Shown piece by piece: positions 37,224 to 48,363 of a DNA stretch of 64,000 nt. Position numbers and translations under genes: made by a program. How positions within the stretch are numbered: position 1 is the stretch's first letter; every line of letters starts with the position of its first letter. The DNA is from Narthecium ossifragum. Its lineage: Eukaryota > Streptophyta > Magnoliopsida > Dioscoreales > Nartheciaceae. The stretch lies in the NCBI GenBank assembly GCA_963920575.1, contig OY986972.1, forward strand, positions 12,536,010 to 12,600,009, in the 5' to 3' direction. The notes beneath the pieces were generated by a model that saw nothing but the letters and a program-made list of their open reading frames with translations, searched no databases and was not told the DNA's origin.

Positions 37224-38104
37224 CGCCTGCACCTGCAAACGCAGCCCGAGTAGGAGTGAGCGATAAGCTCAGTAGGGTTCTACTCTACGGCACACTGAAA
37301 GGATGAAAACAACAATAGTGTTGTCTCCCAGCCTAAGTCTAACGGATGCCACGGGTCCCATAACCCAGTTGATGTCCCAAGGGCTCCTGTCATGAAACCT
37401 CTCTCCTGAACAAGTTACCAGGAGGCCAAGGAACAGTAACATGCAAGATCACCCTTACCCAAGCTGGAATACCAAGCCTTGGGGAACCACGTCGGGAACA
37501 CATCAACATCCATCCTTAGCACTTGGCTTTGGAAGACAACACGACCTCTAAACCTCAATCACTGATTCAAGTCAACTATCGCAATCCTCAATCACAAGAG
37601 ATTCAGATGATCCAAGATCACACCCTATTCCTGCCTACTCAGCCACGGCCCTAAGGCTAGATCCGAGCTACCCGAGAGCCTCGGATCGGCGACCCAAACC
37701 ATCGCCCGCCTAACCTCAAATGCCTCTAATGCACACAATGCATGGGCCTAGGCAAACATCTATCCTAGATGTCTCTACATGCCACATCATCGGTTACAAG
37801 TCCAACAGATATACAATAGCCCTCGGCACTCGCCGGCAAGAGGCTAAGGTTCCACAATTCCTCATTAGCTAGCACTCATAGCTAGCTAATGGCTAAGCAC
37901 ACCATTAAGCATTCAACTACATCTAAACATGTATCAAATGCAATCGTAACCATAGGTTTTCTCAAAAGGAAAGAACACTCGAATCGATCCTCAAAACCGA
38001 TGGAAATCCCTTGAAAACCCCATAAAATTCACATGCATACATCCCAACACGTTTAGATGTTAAACACCAATCAAATTCATCCAAGAAAAGCCAGAAAACC
38101 AAGT

Positions 38105-38495
38105 CCAAAGGGTCACGGACGAGGGATCGACCGTGAGACCACGGATGATGTCACGGTCAATCCGCCGATCGACCGTGAGACAAAGCGAAGAAAACCAAGG
38201 GCGACGGTCGATCCACCCATCCAACCTGAGAAGCCCAAAACCAAACAGCGCCTGACGGTCGATCCGACGGTCAACCGTCAGGTAAATGGCGAAAAGGAAA
38301 GATCCCGCAATCGATCCATGCATCGACCCTGGGAAGCTAAAATCCCGACAGAGCCCGACGGTCGATGCGACGGTCGACCGTCAGGCCCAGAAAGAGCAAG
38401 TCAATACTTGACGGTCGATCCACCAATCGACCGTCGAGCCCCGAAGGAGCGTATCAACGCTTGACGATCGATGCACCGATCGACCGTCGAGCCTC
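38105..38495 (-). repeat. ACGGTCGAT...ATCGACCGT palindrome array, right LTR of element 1
   Basis: Seven to eight hairpin units with the same design as 29393-29725. Order and sequence agree in most units, but the first units differ: this copy has an additional unit with the spacer 'caaagcgaagaaaacc' and lacks part of the first unit of its partner. Confidence 0.88.
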
Positions 38496-39022
38496 TGGCA
38501 CAGTTCCTCAGAACAGTGCCGAAAATCTAATTTCTTGGATTTCAAGGATCAAATCATGATGAAATAAGATGGGATTTTGCAAGCAAGTGTATTTAGCAAA
38601 GGGGAAGGTAGTGGAACGAAGAAATCCAGGTTTTGATGGTTAAATCTCCTATCTAGGTCCAAATGGACGAAAACCGACAAAACGGCGATAATACGAAAAA
38701 TCATCCGATAAAATACGGAAATCCACTGATAGGAATACTAGAAACAAGCCATACTACACATGCATTGAACCACACAACATTCTGACATATTCTCCTACAG
38801 CGAAAGCACATAAAACCTATCCTAGGAGAACCCGATCCAAGGATCGAGGTAGAAACACCTACTTGATTAAGTAGGGGAGCTCCTCCACGCGTCCCGCTGG
38901 TCAAGCCGTCAAGATCCGAGCTCCGAAGCCCAAGTCTCCAAACCCTAGCTCAGCCGAAGGAGAGAGAGAGGGAGAGAAAACGATAGGGGAAGAAGAGAAG
39001 GAAAGAGAAGAAAGGGACAGGG

Positions 39023-39032
39023 CTTATATAGA
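39023..39032 (-). promoter_or_regulatory. TATA box of the element 1 5' LTR
   Basis: The minus strand reads TCTATATAAG. This is the LTR that would drive the genomic RNA of element 1. Confidence 0.65.
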
Positions 39033-39320
39033 AACTCCGGATCTATCTCAGCCGTCCGATTCGATCTTTCCCGATCGAGCTCCGATCCTCCGATCGGACG
39101 CACCCTAGAGATTCTAATCAACCACATACATCAATCAAAGTCAGTGTGTGGAACGCGGGTGTGAAACCGACCACCAGAGGGCATATTTACCAAAATGCCC
39201 CCGGGGTCCAAACCGCCACACGATCGCCCGATCGTGCCCGACGCGGAACCAAACCAACAGGAAACCGACTCTCGACCCATGCGGTCGAGCCAGGTCAGAG
39301 GGACGGGCCCTCACATTCCC

Positions 39321-40219
39321 AATGTGTGAATGTGCAATGTTCACTTCACTTATTATAAAAAAAAGGAATTAAAAAACAGAAGAAAAAAAAGGGGGAAGGC
39401 TGCCTCCCCATGAGTGAAGCCATCACAATGCTATTAGGGTCTTTTACACTGATCATGAAGGGGTACGTCCTGAGTTTAGCACCTACATTAGTCGAGGTCG
39501 TCATAATCTACTTGTATCCCTGAGTCGATCACCCGAGCTTTTATTCTTCCTGGATGTGGACACTGTATTATGTATTTGAAAGTCACACACACACTCATGT
39601 ATGACTGTCCGACCAAATGTATCAAGTTGTTGAGTAGTTTGTCCTATGTATTGACAATTTTATGCATATGTTCTATATCTATATGACGATTAAAAGTTGT
39701 TCTGTCTTTGGTTAAGGCAATGTTTATTTTTCTTACATACAAGGCTTTTCACTCAAGCAACCAGGCATTTGCTTGAGCAAATTCTGTTTCCATTGATTCC
39801 TGTCTGTCACAATGCTTATTGTTTGATCAAACTCGTTGATTTTATTGACTCTTGTCTCTAGCTTGATTATTTTAACAAGAACATCTTGTGGCCTGCTTCT
39901 CTCAGCTAATTGTCTTTTACACTCTTCATTCTCTTTGATCAATTTGTGACAAAAAAGGGGGAGTAGTAGAGTTCCTGATTTGAGGGGGAGTCGAATTTTT
40001 TTCTCTTTTGTTTTCTAATTGAGGAATTATTGACTTGAGGGGGATTAATGTATAAATTCTTATTTCACAATGCATTTCATGGGTATTCTTTTGTGGTGCA
40101 TATGCAAGTGACAATTTGGCCATTCATATTACTTCTTGTATTGAATCATATTAGAATTGTTCTTAGTTTACGTTTTCTAGCTAGTTTTATTGTTTTGTCA
40201 CAAAATTGTCAGAGGAGAT
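39321..40219 (+). mobile_element. 3' internal end of a Ty1/copia element (SIRE-like)
   Basis: No intact domain remains. The text 'gacaaaaaagggggag' (about 39947-39962), 'tttgagggggagtcg' and 'gttttgtcacaaaattgtc' before 'agaggagatt' is typical of the stretch between pol and the 3' LTR of copia elements, where a gggggagattg polypurine tract precedes the LTR. Lineage is tentative. Confidence 0.55.
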
Positions 40220-41280
40220 TGTAAGGAATCATATCTAGATTCCATATATGTTGATAATTTTTATTGATTTAATTTTTAAATTAGTTAGATTGGTTGTATG
40301 GTTCATACAAAACTAATTCAAGGTGAAGTGGATCAAGTGGGATTAAATTGGCTCATGACATGGCAAGTTGAATCAAGTTTAATCGGGATCAAATTGGTTG
40401 AGGTGATGGGACGGCCAAAAAGGGATCAAATTAGTTGCTCGTATTGAGAAGCTAGGTCGTGCATAAAGGGGGATTCAGGACTTTAGAGTAGGGCGGACGT
40501 GGAAAAGATAAAGAGAAGAGGAGAGAGCGGCTGAGGAACAAAGGGTGAGAAGAATTGTGCGGAAGAAAGAGAAATAGATAGATAAGAGGGAGAGCATGCG
40601 GAAGAGAGAGATAGAGAAGAAGAGAGCGGTGGAGGATGTGACAGAGAAGAAGAGTGAGAGCGGAGGAAAAGAGACAGAAGCTGAGAGAGAGGTGGCTGCT
40701 GTGAGAAAGAAAGAGAGAGAGAGAGAAGATCAGAGAGGTAGTTCTGAGAGAAATAAAGGACTGCGATGAGAAAGAAACAAAGAGAGAAGAAGAGTGGCTG
40801 CGGGGAGAAATAGAGAGAAGAAGAGAGAGAATTAAGGTGGAGGTGATCACATATGAGAGGGGTGACTTCTTTGAGAGAGGGTTGTTGATAGTGGTAATGC
40901 CATGAGTGTTGATCTCGTTGTGAGGTGAGAGGGAGAGAAGGCAGAGGAAAGGGTATTCGTCAGACCGAGCGAGCAGACGAGTACAACCGGGAGGAGGCGA
41001 TCAATCAAGAAAAACAGAGTTGCAAACGGTGCTTCGAGGAGTCGAGAAAGTGCAAGGATGATAGTGTGTATCTGAGGAGTCAGTATAATGAGTCTTGTTA
41101 ACTTATGTAAACGGTACTTTTTCTTTATAGTGGATTGATTTCGCCTAGTCCTGCGTTGGACCCGTGGTTTTTTCCTGTGAGGGTTTTTCCACGTTAAAAA
41201 TCATGTGTTTCTTGTTTCATGCGTGTTTAATTCCTTGCTTATATATGCTTCCGTATTTTTAGGGTAATTCGTGGGGTGTA
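40220..41280 (+). mobile_element. 3' LTR of the copia element (right end uncertain)
   Basis: The LTR begins TGTAAGGAATC right after the purine tract. Towards its end it has 'ttttttcctgtgagggtt' and 'tttttccacgtt' (about 41168-41200), phrases that mark the 3' part of many plant copia LTRs. The middle (40490-40850) is GA-rich and gives a spurious low-complexity frame on the other strand. The exact end and TSD were not found; sequence passes into a minisatellite. Confidence 0.55.
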
Positions 41281-41289
41281 GATTTTTTT

Positions 41290-41645
41290 CATATTTCCAT
41301 CTCTATTTTCATCTTTCATATCTATTTTCATGTCCATTTTTATTTTTTAGTCTATTTTCATTTTTTTTTCATCTTTCTGATCTACTTTTATCTCTATTTT
41401 CATCTTCCTGATCTATTTTCATCATTTTGATCTATTTTCATCTTTTTGATTTATTTTCATGTTTTTTTATCTATTTTTAACTCTATTTTCATCTTCCTGA
41501 TCTATTTTCATCTTCCTGATCTATTTTCATCTTTCAGGTCAATTTCATCTTTCTGATCTATTATCATCTTTCAGATCAATTTCATCTTCCTGATCTATTG
41601 TTATCTTTCATATCATTTTCATCTTTCTGATCTTTCATATTGCTA
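41290..41645 (+). repeat. AT-rich minisatellite, unit about 19 bp
   Basis: The unit approximates TCTATTTTCATCTTCCTGA and is repeated about 18 times with variation. It begins where the copia LTR ends. Confidence 0.85.
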
Positions 41646-42316
41646 GGCTATTCACATGCTTTGAGCTACATGCGAATAGACATACTTATCATAGAGTGGT
41701 GATATGGAACTCTTTAGAAGCATTGAATGAAAAACTTAAATCACAATGCATTAGGAGAAAAAAAAATCAACCAAAAAATGAATCAAAGCACACAATAAAT
41801 ACTAAAAAGAGTGCCAAAATCATGAATAACTACACAGTCTACGATTTCAACCACAAAAGTGATAACATCGGAATAAATGATCCTTAAAAGCACAAAGAAT
41901 CATCATACATACTGGGGAGAACGAACAAGGAAGAGGCAAAGTGTTAGAGTTCTCGAAAAAGATGGCGAATGATCGACAGAAGAAAACGACGGCAACTAAA
42001 GCTCAAGCGTGCATTAGATCATTGGAGGAAGACGACGGCAACTAAAGCTATCGCATGTAGTGGATCGTCAGAGGAAGACGATGGCAACTAAACTTGCATG
42101 TAGGGTACATCGTTAGAGGAAGACAAGACGATGACAACTAAACTCATGCATGTGCATGATAGCCCTTAATAGCATTGGCATATAAGGGCATTTCAAACTT
42201 TTAGTTCATTCATACGCGACAACTAATACGACGATGGGGTTTTCACCTTAAAAACTAAGAGAACGGAGTTTTTTGACGATAATTTTCGTTAATATGGTGT
42301 TATTACCAATTTACTA
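41646..42316. other. Unassigned AT-rich spacer with a 55-bp tandem repeat
   Basis: Within this stretch 41978-42152 contains about four degenerate units of roughly 55 bp built on 'gaggaagacgacggcaact'. The short frame at 41696-41887 is Lys/Asn-rich with no recognisable motif. I see no gene. Confidence 0.5.
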
Positions 42317-42533
42317 TTAAATATAGGGTTAAGTACTTTTTACTACCCTCAATTTTGGCTAATACGCAATCTGCTATCCTATTTTTTTTTATAAAGGTAA
42401 CTTTTGGTATCCTATGTTAATCCTAACCTTGTTTTAATGATGCCAATATACATCAAATGATAAAATATATGTTTAATATGTATTATCCCTTTAATTGGAA
42501 ACCTTAAATTTAATATTTGAGGATTTATTGTAC

Positions 42534-42665
42534 TCACGGTCGATTCATAGATCGACCGTGGGAATGCGACGGTCGATCCATGGATCGTCCGCGGGGTTGC
42601 ACGGTGGATACACCAAACTTGGCTTTATGAAATGTTGGCTCGCGGTCGATCGAAGTATCGACCTT
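42534..42665 (+). repeat. GGTCGATC palindrome array in the copia LTR, left part
   Basis: Units such as CACGGTCGATTCATAGATCG and GCGACGGTCGATCCATGGATC have the same hairpin design as in the gypsy LTRs of element 1. The array continues at 44042 after the nested solo LTR. Confidence 0.85.
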
Positions 42666-42692
42666 GGGAAGCCATATTTTTGACAAAGCCTC

Positions 42693-44038
42693 TGATACGA
42701 GTCGATCCGACTCGACCAACTAGACCCAAACAGAGAAGAGGAACCAAACTGGTTCAGCCTCTTTCCTAATTTGACTTGGACTTCCCTAGTTCAAACTAGA
42801 GTATTTAATTAGGATTTATCATTAGTCTTTTATATTTAATTGAGTCCTATTTCATATTTGATTGTTAGGAATTAATTAAGAGTCCATTTGAGTTAGGAAG
42901 TTGCGTTGAGTCTGATAGCCTTATTACTTGCTAATTGAGCAATGGGGTTTCCTAGTTGGATTAGGACTCTGTCAAGGTCTCTATAAAAAGACCTCATTAG
43001 TTTGTATTATGACGATGAATAAAAAAGAGAATTATTAAAAATAGTTGATAGAATATCATAGGAGTAGAATATCATAGGAGTAAAGGTAATGTAGATTCCA
43101 CCCGAAATCCACCATAGATCCACCTTCTTCCCCGTCGGTCATCTTCTCCGCAGCCGGCACCGCCCCCACCGGTATTTCTCTCTCCCTGCCACTTTCTCTC
43201 TCCTCCACGTCATCGCCACGTCAGGGACTCCACGCCCAGTCATCTGTCACGTCAGCATCTCCCTCCTCCCCTCTGTCGTCTCCCGTGTCCGAGCCTCACG
43301 CCGACCACCGCCGTCCAGCCTCTCCGCCATCCCCGTCCCCATCCAAGACCGCCATCCTCTTCCCCGAGCGCCCACGACCTCGGCCAACCCCTTCACTTTC
43401 TCCTTCGTCTTCCCCGGCGCCTTCCCCGTCGATTCCCACTTCACAGCCGCCGCCGTCTTCCACGACCCCGACAGCCATTAACCACCGAGATCACTACCCA
43501 GTTCTCGGCCGACCTCCCTAAACCGATCCCAACCTTCCTAAGCCACTCCCGGAGCCTCCCCCGTCGTCGCCGACACTGGCCGACCCAACCTTCACCGTCG
43601 TCTCCCCCAGATCTGGTCGATCCGGCATCACTCCGGTCGATCTACTCCGGTAGATATGTTCCCCATCAACCCACGACCCTTCCTGCCAAGGTCCCGACCG
43701 TCGGCAACGACCTACGTCGGCGATCCACTCTGGCGAACCATAGCCCTTGGATCGATCCAAGCTCATCCCAGCCAACCTTGACCAAATTGACTCAGCCACT
43801 TCACCCAATCCTAGCCGGTTCAGCCAAGCCACTTAGCCCAATCCAACCCGGTCAGCCTGAACCAGATCAACTCATACTTGACCTAGTCAAGTCCTATCCA
43901 ATCAAGCTCAGCCAGATCTAAACCAGATAAGCCAGATTCAACCAATTGGACTCAAATCAAGTTCGATCAGGCCAATTCTGATCGATTGGAGCTGTAGAGA
44001 TCCGATACGAGAGGATTACGAGTAGACCGCTTGTATCA
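42693..44038 (+). mobile_element. Solo LTR, 1346 bp, TSD GCCTC
   Basis: It starts TGATACGAGTCGATCC and ends CGCTTGTATCA. The TSD GCCTC (42688-42692 and 44039-44043) is perfect. It is the second copy of the family at 35884-37223, with the same TATA box (42981-42990) and C-rich leader with ACGTCA motifs (43207-43253). Confidence 0.95.
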
Positions 44039-44041
44039 GCC

Positions 44042-44335
44042 TCACGGTCGATGTGACCATCGATGGACCGGTCAGCCGTGGAGTTTGGATTTTATGGTTT
44101 TAAATGTTGTAGGCTCACGGACAATCCGGCGGACGATGCGACGGTCGACCATGGAATATGATGATGAAAAGTGAAGAAGCGACGGTCGATCCGAGCATCG
44201 ACCCTGGGAAGCATTTTTCACAACAGAGCCTGACGGTCGATACGGCGGTCGATGGGTGGATCGACCGCAGCTCAAAAGGGCTGAGTTTTTGTACATGATG
44301 GTCGATGTCACGGACGATACATGGATCGACCGCCA
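44042..44335 (+). repeat. GGTCGATC palindrome array in the copia LTR, right part
   Basis: Five or more units follow. One block reads GCGACGGTCGATCCGAGCATC then CGACCCTGGGAAGC, and shortly after CAGAGCCTGACGGTCGAT. This spacer wording is almost the same as in the element 1 gypsy LTRs (near 29549-29605 and 38312-38370). The array is upstream of a TATA-like box near 44414. Confidence 0.85.
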
Positions 44336-45157
44336 GCAACGCGCAGACTTAAAAAACTAGCCGTTGGAGAGTTGTAGGGAGCCGTTGGAGGTTCTTTTTG
44401 AGCTGAATGAAGGCCAGATATAAGTAGTTCTTTGTTGTAAACTTGCTAGGATTATTATTGATATTCTTGAAATCATCTGAGCAAGTCTAAGTAAGAGTTT
44501 ACTACTCATTTCCTTTAGAGCTACAACATTTGTAAATTCTTCGAGTGTGAAGAAGTACTTTGAGAGTAATCCAATAGTTATTGGCTGTGATTGTAAGGTC
44601 ACCAAGGACCGGGAGGCTTGGAGGAAAAGCTTGTAAAGGTTTGCAAGTAGTGGAACCTCAAGGAGGACCTTGAGAGAAGTGAACGTAGACCAAGAGTTGG
44701 GTTGAACCACTATAAAAATCGGTACTATTTCTCTTACCCTTTTTTTCATATAATTATTGTATGCTGATTTATTTTAGTTTTATTTCATTTACAAGCATTT
44801 AAGGTGTTAGATCTCTCCTATCTGATTTTTCTATTAATCTAGTTTTTTCGAAAAGAGTCCAATTCACCCCCCTCTTGGACCTTCACCCTAATGTTTTGAA
44901 AATGTACACAATGATGCCAAAACCCTAAAGCCGATACATTTACTAATGACAAACCTTATTTGACTAATTTTGATTTTATTGATGAATACATTAATGCCAC
45001 GTGGACTTATTGTGATCTCCTTCCTCCAATCCGCTCCCTTGATGGACTTATTATGATCTCCTTCCTCCGATCCACTTTTTGGATGGACTCGTCGCGAATG
45101 TCCGTCCTCCGATCCGCTCCTGAGGGCATGCATCGGGAGGAGGATGGTGCTTAGATG

Positions 45158-45490
45158 GGGGGCTATGGTTCTCGCCAGCTGAAGAACCATGAGAGGAACT
45201 ACCCGACCCATGACTTGGAGCTAGCAGCAGTGGTCTTCACCCTGAAGACCTGGCGGCACTACCTCTATGGCGAGAAGTTTTCTGTCTTCTCGGACCATAA
45301 GAGTTTGAAGCACGTTTTCACTCAACATGACCTCAACCTGAGGCAGCGATGCTGGATGGAGCTACTGGAGGACTACGACTTTGAGTTGCATTACCATCCT
45401 GGTAAGGCAAACATCGTAGCAGACGCGCTGAGTAGACAGGTGAGAGACACCAGGGTAGCAGTTGCAGGCTTGTCAGCGCAGCAGTGGCAG
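45158..45490 (+). pseudogene. pol: gypsy RNase H fragment
   Basis: The frame reads [20 protein letters not shown] through [18 protein letters not shown] and ALSRQV, the second half of a Tekay-like RNase H. It ends at 45490, directly against an LTR that should lie several kb further on. Integrase is missing. The open frame continues into the LTR to 45682, but that extension is not protein-coding. Confidence 0.85.
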
Positions 45491-47680
45491 TGTGAGAAAC
45501 CCGTCCCTTTACTCCTGGGTCGACCGGCTGGGTCAGGCCCATGGCTCGTTGGTTTGCTTCGCGTCGAGCGCGCGATCCGGTGGATCGCATTGTTTCTTGG
45601 ACCACAAGGGCAATTTGGTAAATTGCGTCTTGTTGGTTTGTTTCACGCCCACGTGTGCACACACTGGCCTTGTATGTGTTAGTGCTTGTTTAGAATGGCT
45701 AGGTGGACCCGGGATCGGAAGATCCCAGCTCGGGCGCGCGGAAGCTTGCCTTTGGGCAGCTGACGACCCTTGAGCGATCGATCGCTCCTCGGAACGATCG
45801 ATCGGACTCGTGAGCGAGGCGGTGGGTTTTGACCCGCTCGGATCGATCCAACTTGGTGTTGGGATCGATCCGGGGCGCGAGCGATAGATCGCTCCTTGGA
45901 GAGACCGATCGGACTCGCGTCGGTGGCTTTTCTGCTTCACGAGGACGGCCGCCGTTGGCCGTCGCTCTCTCCTGTCAGAAGGGGAGGACTTTCCCTCCCC
46001 TCCTTTGCCTTTTTCCCCCTTCCCCCGGCCGTCCCCTCCCCCCTTTCCTCCTTTTCTCCTTCCCCTCCTTCCTTCTTCTTCTTCTTCTTCTCTTTTCTCC
46101 TCTCCCGAAGCTCTGTTTCCTCTCCCTTTACCGCCGGCGAGCTTCTTCTCCTCCGTTCTCCCTCCTCTGACCATCAAATTGGGTGTTCTAAGGCTCGTTG
46201 GATCCGTGGCAACGAGAAGAAGGCTTATGGTGTGGTTTGGAGGCTTGTTGGTGACTGGTTGCAAGGGATCAGCCGGGATTAGCGTTCTTCGGTAGGTTCT
46301 TCTACCTACTGTGTTCTTCGTTGGGTTTCTTTAGATCTAGCCGTTGGATCTTGTTGATCTTTGTCTTGTTGGATTCCTTATGCTTAGTAGAATTTTTTAT
46401 ATAAATTTCATAATATTTGGTTGAGATTTGAGTAGGTTTTATGCATGATAAATCTCGGATTTCCGGTTTTCTGCTGTTCTTGAAGAACAGCCGACTTGCG
46501 GCGATTTTTCCGGCCGGCGTGTACATGATCTCGGGTTGTGATGAACATAAGAGTTGTAGATTTTTGACTCTACTCTCTAACCCAACTGATTTCATAAATT
46601 TCCGATTTTTCTACGATTTGTTATGAATTGTTTGCTGAAGGTCTGCGTTGCAGCAATTAATGGGTAAGTTAGTTTGATTAATGATTTTGATTAGTGTTTT
46701 CCCATTAATCCAACCGTTGGATGATTATGAATTTTGGATATGTTGATCCTGGTATATACACCTACTGATGGCGAAGTTGGATCTTGAATCCGACATCGTT
46801 TGGACGTCGGATCGACGGGATCAATTAGCCCCTAAGTAAAGGTTTTGGGTGTTTGAATATAATATTATATTTCAGAATATAATATTATATTGTTTTCTAT
46901 TCATCATCGTTTTCGGGATTGCTTCCCGTTGCAGGAGTCCGCGGTCGACGGTCGCGGTACCGTTGTAATGCAGGAACCCGCTATGGATCGGCTGGCAGCG
47001 GTCGGTAGTACCGCTGCAGCAATCCGGTTGACTTATATGATATTTGTCATACTATTGCATGCTTTCCTTCTTATCTGTGTATGTCATAGCATGCATCGTT
47101 GTTTTGTGCATTAGTTGCATTGGTTAGGGCGTGGGTGATCTGTGGGTCGCCGTCCCGAGGCTGGAAGCTCGGACTTAGCCCTAGGACCGGGGTTGGGTAG
47201 TTTGGACCCGGTTTGAATTATAGTGTCCAGTCAAATTTTATGATAGGCCTACATGACTGGTGCACTTATTGCTTGATGATTGTAGAGGTCGTGTCGGCCT
47301 TGAGTCGGAAGCTGAGGTGTAGCCGATGTCCCACTGTGCTGACCCGGCAGTAGTGAAGTTGCCTACTTAGCTTGTGTGTCGACAGTGTTGGAGTGCTGCC
47401 CCTGGGCCTCAGGGACACGCGGTGGGGTTATGGGACCCCTGTATACACCGAGGTCTGGTTTGAGGGCGACACTGTTGCGTTTCCCTCTTCCTTCTGTGTG
47501 GCGTAGTGTAGATCCCTACTGAGCTAAGTGCTCACACCTACCCGGACTGCGTTTTGCAGGTGCAGGCGTCAGTTCTTCTTCTGTGGCCCCTACCGGGAAG
47601 TTGGTCGGCGGTGCGGCGGCACATGGTGGACTTTGACAGGTGGTGATCATTTACTGCTTTTACCCTATGTTTGATAGTCT
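45491..47680 (+). mobile_element. Gypsy LTR of the element 2 family, 5' part
   Basis: It begins TGTGAGAAACCCGTCCC and follows the element 2 LTR in order: 'ggtggacccgggatcggaag', a GATCGATC array (45771-45916), the CT-rich leader (45970-46145), and the region with 'ggtcgcggtacc' near 46949. It breaks at 47680 at 'gatagtctcct', where a non-autonomous element begins. Large frames on the opposite strand come from the CT-rich leader and are not genes. Confidence 0.82.
45771..45916 (+). repeat. Expanded GATCGATC array in the gypsy LTR
   Basis: Six units (GAGCGATCGATCGCTC, GAACGATCGATCGG, CTCGGATCGATCCAAC, GGGATCGATCC and others) occupy the position where the related element 2 LTRs have only two (18928-18962, 24574-24600). 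Confidence 0.85.
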
Positions 47681-48363
47681 CCTTCTCAAGGGCTTTCGTA
47701 CCGGGTCTCTTGCCTTATCTCAGATCCTCTTTAGCCAAATCTATGGCTAGGTCGAGAGATACCTTTAGGGTTTTAGGAGAAGGACCCTAGGTATTCGACG
47801 AGGAAGACGAAGACTAGAAGAGGAGACGGATGAGAAGAGGGATACCTTGCAGCTCCTCTAGGGTTGGCTGGCTTCTCTTAGAGATCCAAGCCTTGGAGAA
47901 CGTGGTGGAGGGAAGCGCTGCAGCCAAGAGGACGCCGGGGACTTGGGGTTGGACGGCGGAGGTGGTTGGTAGCGGCGGTGATGATAGTGGCGAAGGAGTG
48001 GACGACAGCGGAGAAGGAGACCGGTGATGGAGAAGGACCGGCTGTAGAGAGAGAGGAAGGTGGCTGGTGGATTATGAGGAAACTAGGTTACAACTACTCC
48101 TATATTACTTCTACTCCTAGGATTTATCTCTACTAAATAATAACTCTCATAAATTCGTCCATGCATAATTACAAGCTATGGAGGTCCTTTTATAGAGGCC
48201 TCAAGAGAGTTCTACTACAACCTGAATACTACCTTGCTTTAATCAGCAAGTAACCAGACTTTCCTAATAAGACTCAATCTTATCTCAACTTTCTAATAAC
48301 AAGGACTCATAATAGGAACTGATTTAAGCAAATCATAAACTGAACTCAATCTAGGAAACTGAC

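Larger units (their letters stand above)
28157..39315 (-). mobile_element. Element 1: full-length Tekay/Del-like Ty3/gypsy retrotransposon
   Basis: LTRs at 28157-30543 and 35529-39315 (the latter with a 1340-bp nested solo LTR) flank a tRNA-iMet PBS and one long gag-pol frame on the minus strand. The target duplication TTCCC (28152-28156 and 39316-39320) is perfect. By eye, LTR divergence is about 3% over the first 360 bp, pointing to a fairly recent insertion. Length without the nested LTR is about 9.8 kb. Order gag-protease-RT-RNase H-integrase-chromodomain is that of a chromovirus. Two stop codons in gag-pol, a frameshift and several lost catalytic residues mean it cannot move by itself. 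Confidence 0.96.
35529..39315 (-). repeat. 5' LTR of element 1 (interrupted by a solo LTR)
   Basis: Without the insertion at 35884-37228 the LTR is 2442 bp, about 55 bp longer than its partner. Much of the difference lies in the palindrome array (38105-38495), where one extra hairpin unit is present near 38200-38240. Confidence 0.93.
42415..44885 (+). mobile_element. Solo Ty1/copia LTR inside the MULE-1 TIR
   Basis: It starts TGTTAATCCTAACCTTG and ends with 'caattcacccccctcttgg' before ACCTTCA, both typical of plant copia LTRs. Flanks are TCCTA and CCCTA (4 of 5 bases match). The MULE TIR is continuous when it is removed. Without the nested solo LTR (42693-44038) it is about 1.1 kb. It carries GGTCGATC palindromes on both sides of the nested element (42534-42665 and 44042-44335). 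Confidence 0.85.

Noticed and set aside
40452..40850. 132-residue Ser/Leu-rich frame on the minus strand resembling a membrane protein
   Set aside because: Pure GA/CT-rich simple sequence inside a copia LTR.
45533..46264. 243-residue minus-strand frame (Glu/Gly/Arg-rich)
   Set aside because: It is the complement of the CT-rich leader of a gypsy LTR; composition is low complexity and the frame crosses the palindrome array.
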